Source: DATHWB01 sp040902855 (GTDB lineage: Bacteria > Actinomycetota > Acidimicrobiia > Spongiisociales > ZC4RG35). Taken from it: a stretch of DNA of 7,343 nucleotides. The stretch spans positions 1-7,343 of the forward strand of contig JBBDWN010000028.1 of the NCBI GenBank assembly GCA_040902855.1, in the 5' to 3' direction. Positions 5,387 to 7,343 of this stretch are shown one piece after another. The notes below the pieces were generated by a model. The model was not told the origin of the DNA and made no database searches. It saw nothing but the letters and a program-made list of their open reading frames with translations. The stretch's first letter is position 1. Each line of letters opens with the position of its first letter. Made by a program: the position numbers and the translations under genes.

Positions 5387-6949
5387 GTGGCTCGTTTTCG
5401 ACGCATCCTGGTGGCCGCTTTGGCCGCGCTGATGGCAGCCGTTCCGGCCAGCGCCCAAACCGACGAACTCGACGACCGGATCGCGGCGACCGCGATCGTC
5501 TTCGAGCCTGCTCCCGGTGTTCGGCTCGGAAGCGGCGACCGCATCCATTCCGGGACCATGACGCTCACCGCTCACAGGGGTGGTCTTGCGACAGTCGTCG
5601 AGACCACGATCGACGACTACCTGCTCGGGATACGCGAGGTGCCCTTCTCCTGGCCGGAGGAGGCTTTGGCGGCGCAGGTGGTCGCAGCACGGACGTATCT
5701 CGCCTGGACCCTCGATCGCGGCCGATCGCCGAACGGTCGGACGTTCAACTACGACATCTGCGCGACCACGGCCTGCCAGGTGTACGCCGGTGTGGGCGGG
5801 TTGGCCGGACCGGAAGGACAGCGCTGGGTCGCCGCCGTCGAACGGACGTCGGGCGAAGTGCTGGTCACCGGGGACAGTCCCGTTCAGGCGCTCTATTCGT
5901 CGACAAGTGACGGCCGGACTCGCAACGTCGAAGATGTCTTCCCGGGGTCGAGTCCCGACCAGAACCTGCGCGCCGTGTCGTCCCCCGACGAGACGTCTCC
6001 GTTCGTCAGTTGGGACTTCGTGCTCTCACGAACACAGGCGGAGGCGATGTTTGCACACGCCGGACTCGTCGAAGGAAGGTTGATCGACGTCGTCTCACGG
6101 CGCACCGCCGACGGCGACGGTCCGTGGATGATCACGGTGGTTGGCACGGCGGGCGAACGGACGATCGACACGTGGACGCTTCGCACCCGACTCAACCGTG
6201 CAGCCGCCGACCTGTATCCCGATCACTTCCCTGCATTGCGACCCGGCAGCACCAGGCGGTATCCACAGACGATCATGTCGCCCAACTACACGATCCGGTC
6301 CGAACTGATCTACCTCCCTCCGGTCGACGGTCCGCCAGGGTTCGAACAGCAGTTCAGGGTGCGGGGCGGCGGATGGGGGCACCTCGTCGGGATGAGCCAG
6401 TTCGGAGCGGAGGCCATGGCGACAGCCGGCGCCTCCTATCAGGAGATCCTCGCCCACTTCTACGGCGGGGTCAGTCCGACCCAAGCCGACCTCCTCCCGG
6501 ACCGGATACGTGTCGGACTGGGTACCGAGGCGATGGAGGTCGCCATCGTTCCGGATGGTCCCGTCCGAGTGCTCGTCGACGGTGAAGAGGTGAGCGCGGG
6601 TGAACTCGGCTCGTGGACCGTGACCTGGGAGAACGGCGTGGCCATCATCGACCCGCCGGAAGGCCTGGGACTTCCCCCGCAGGTGGACGGGTGGCGCACA
6701 TTCTCCGACAGCGGGGGAGCCGTCGAACTCGTCACGGTGCGGAGCAGGAGCGCAGCCGAAACGAGGATCGTCGTCGCCGAAGGATCTCGTGTGGTTTCGG
6801 ACAGTGGGTGGGAGATCAGGAACGCAGGTGTCATCGCCGTCGATCTCCAGCCGCCCCGAGCGAGAACGGTGATCACGGTGGAGGTGTTCGTTCGGTCGCC
6901 GCTCGGAGACGACTCGACCACGTTGCGTATCCCCTCAGGGGTGGAATAG
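5387..6949 (+). CDS. Secreted SpoIID/LytB-domain protein, putative peptidoglycan lytic transglycosylase
   Basis: Starting at GTG 5387 the protein is 520 residues; a TTG at 5357 would add ten. The N-terminus is a classic signal peptide: RFRR, a hydrophobic core rich in Ala/Leu, then ASA before Gln near residue 24. The SpoIID/LytB region follows. DDYLLGIREVPFSWPEEAL (77-95) contains E84, aligned with the catalytic glutamate of SpoIID, and then AAQVVAARTY (95-104). Next come the cysteines C125 and C130 in the ICATTACQVY block, and SSTSDGRTRN (171-180). The C-terminal signature RGGGWGHLVGMSQFGAEAMA (326-345) ends with the ILAHFYGG block. About 160 further residues are predicted beta-rich and match nothing I recognise. 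SpoIID cleaves glycan strands from which the stem peptides have been removed. In non-sporulating actinobacteria, related proteins probably act in wall remodelling; nothing here indicates sporulation. It diverges from rpiB. Confidence 0.88.
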   Translation: MARFRRILVAALAALMAAVPASAQTDELDDRIAATAIVFEPAPGVRLGSGDRIHSGTMTLTAHRGGLATVVETTIDDYLLGIREVPFSWPEEALAAQVVAARTYLAWTLDRGRSPNGRTFNYDICATTACQVYAGVGGLAGPEGQRWVAAVERTSGEVLVTGDSPVQALYSSTSDGRTRNVEDVFPGSSPDQNLRAVSSPDETSPFVSWDFVLSRTQAEAMFAHAGLVEGRLIDVVSRRTADGDGPWMITVVGTAGERTIDTWTLRTRLNRAAADLYPDHFPALRPGSTRRYPQTIMSPNYTIRSELIYLPPVDGPPGFEQQFRVRGGGWGHLVGMSQFGAEAMATAGASYQEILAHFYGGVSPTQADLLPDRIRVGLGTEAMEVAIVPDGPVRVLVDGEEVSAGELGSWTVTWENGVAIIDPPEGLGLPPQVDGWRTFSDSGGAVELVTVRSRSAAETRIVVAEGSRVVSDSGWEIRNAGVIAVDLQPPRARTVITVEVFVRSPLGDDSTTLRIPSGVE

Positions 6950-6962
6950 CCCGTCGCGGTCA

Positions 6963-6984
6963 GGCGTTCGCTCAAACGAACGTC
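6963..6984. repeat. Hairpin between the SpoIID-family gene and the NifU-like gene
   Basis: CGTTCG (6965-6970) and CGAACG (6977-6982) form a perfect stem around the loop CTCAAA. A G-U and a G-C pair extend it to eight pairs. It begins 14 bases after the stop of the SpoIID-family gene. The following bases are C-rich rather than a T tract, so it is not a standard intrinsic terminator. It lies just upstream of the putative promoter of the next gene and could equally be a protein-binding site. Its function is unknown. Confidence 0.4.
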
Positions 6985-6990
6985 CCCCCG

Positions 6991-6996
6991 TACGAT
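6991..6996 (+). promoter_or_regulatory. Putative -10 box of the NifU-like gene
   Basis: TACGAT ends 9 bases before the ATG at 7006, and there is no good ribosome site in the gap (TGGTCGGAC). This is a slightly longer spacing than for the other leaderless candidates in the window, so the support is weaker. Confidence 0.3.
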
Positions 6997-7005
6997 TGGT
7001 CGGAC

Positions 7006-7287
7006 ATGCCCGAGACCACCCCCGTCACGATCACCTCGAACGCCCCGAAAGAGGCGGGCGACATCGACCTGGACAAGCTCCAGGCCGCACTCGAGTACAT
7101 CCGCCCCGCCATCCAGATGGATGGGGGCGACATCGTGCTGCTCGGCGCCGAAGACGGAGTGGTCAACCTGCAGATGGTCGGCGCCTGCGGTGGCTGTCCC
7201 ATGTCGATGATGACCCTGAAGGCCGGTATCGAACGCATCCTCGTCGACCGCGTCCCCGGCGTCGTCGAAGTCACCGCCTCGGCCTAG
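7006..7287 (+). CDS. NifU C-terminal domain (Nfu-type) Fe-S scaffold protein
   Basis: This 93-residue protein is essentially a single NifU C-terminal domain, which assembles or carries [4Fe-4S] clusters and passes them to target enzymes. The pattern is DLDKLQAALEYIRPAIQMDGGDIVLL (21-46), then VVNLQMVGACGGCPMSMMTLKAGIERIL (52-79). The CxxC cluster ligands are C61 and C64, and VPGVVEV closes the fold. The frame is open much further upstream (to 6613), but that part runs through the SpoIID-family gene in another frame. ATG 7006 gives a short polar leader of about 20 residues before the domain. There is no N-terminal IscU or A-type domain, so it is a stand-alone Nfu rather than full NifU. No suf or isc genes are in the window. 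A large palindrome starts 4 bases after the stop. Confidence 0.93.
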   Translation: MPETTPVTITSNAPKEAGDIDLDKLQAALEYIRPAIQMDGGDIVLLGAEDGVVNLQMVGACGGCPMSMMTLKAGIERILVDRVPGVVEVTASA

Positions 7288-7291
7288 CTCT

Positions 7292-7324
7292 CTCCCCCCA
7301 GGGACGAAGTCCCGTTGGGGGGAG
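7292..7324. repeat. Long GC-rich palindrome after the NifU-like gene, terminator or REP-like element
   Basis: Two nested stems form one extended hairpin. The outer arms are CTCCCCCCA (7292-7300) and TGGGGGGAG (7316-7324). The inner arms are GGGAC (7301-7305) and GTCCC (7309-7313) around a GAA loop, with a two-base bulge (7314-7315). This gives fourteen perfect base pairs within 33 bases, starting 4 bases after the stop codon. No T tract follows; the sequence continues GGCCGAGGC to the window edge, so the element may extend further. It could act as a strong transcript-end structure or be one copy of a dispersed palindromic repeat. Only one copy is in this window, so the repeat reading is inference. 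Confidence 0.55.
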
Positions 7325-7343
7325 TGGCCGAGGCTTTGCGAGG

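Noticed and set aside
5330..5575. N-terminal extension of rpiB upstream of ATG 5329
   Set aside because: The extension would overlap the signal-peptide region of the divergent gene, is unlike any RpiB, and the family starts exactly at MRIALGADHAG.
5387..6949. SpoIID homologue as a sign of sporulation
   Set aside because: SpoIID/LytB domains occur widely in non-sporulating bacteria, and no other sporulation gene is present.
6613..7005. N-terminal extension of the NifU-like protein
   Set aside because: It lies inside the SpoIID-family gene in another frame and is Arg-rich nonsense. The Nfu domain needs only the part from 7006.
1..7343. CRISPR array, insertion sequence, prophage or integration site
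   Set aside because: No spaced direct repeats, transposase or integrase motifs, or duplicated tRNA 3' end were seen. The stretch after tRNA-Glu leads straight into the antiporter gene, with no sign of an island.

Overview
This is a GC-rich, gene-dense bacterial segment with the look of a high-GC actinobacterium, perhaps an uncultured lineage of the Acidimicrobiia type. The evidence for that placement is codon bias towards G/C, an F420/flavin-type PPOX protein resembling mycobacterial Rv1155, an FAH-family gene translationally coupled to gltX, a tRNA-Glu without an encoded CCA, and several genes that appear to lack leaders. The placement is inference from memory, not from a search.

Layout. 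(1) 55-2243, plus strand: an FAH-family hydrolase overlaps gltX (glutamyl-tRNA synthetase) by 4 bases. (2) 2300-2372: tRNA-Glu(TTC), the substrate of that synthetase, lies 56 bases after gltX and is followed by a short hairpin. (3) 2443-3717: a CPA1-type Na+/H+ antiporter, convergent with (4) a PPOX-fold flavin/F420 split-barrel protein on the minus strand (3732-4202). (5) 4246-4871: a VapBC toxin-antitoxin pair, divergent from the PPOX gene. The 43-base gap between them holds an 8-bp inverted repeat and two overlapping, oppositely oriented -10 boxes. (6) 4889-5329, minus strand: ribose-5-phosphate isomerase B, convergent with vapC and divergent from (7) a secreted SpoIID/LytB-domain protein (5387-6949). 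(8) 7006-7287: a stand-alone NifU C-terminal (Nfu-type) Fe-S scaffold protein, followed after 4 bases by a long GC-rich palindrome that runs close to the window end.

Most of the content is housekeeping: glutamyl-tRNA supply, pentose phosphate metabolism, Fe-S assembly, ion homeostasis and cell-wall remodelling. The one clearly accessory module is vapBC. I see no new multi-gene system, phage, insertion sequence or CRISPR array. The most interesting signals are regulatory: the compact vapB/PPOX bidirectional control region, a recurring TACCGT-like box 7-9 bases before start codons that lack a ribosome binding site (suggesting leaderless mRNAs), the gltX/tRNA-Glu pairing, and the palindromic element at the right edge. 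No stretch over 300 bases lacks a gene.
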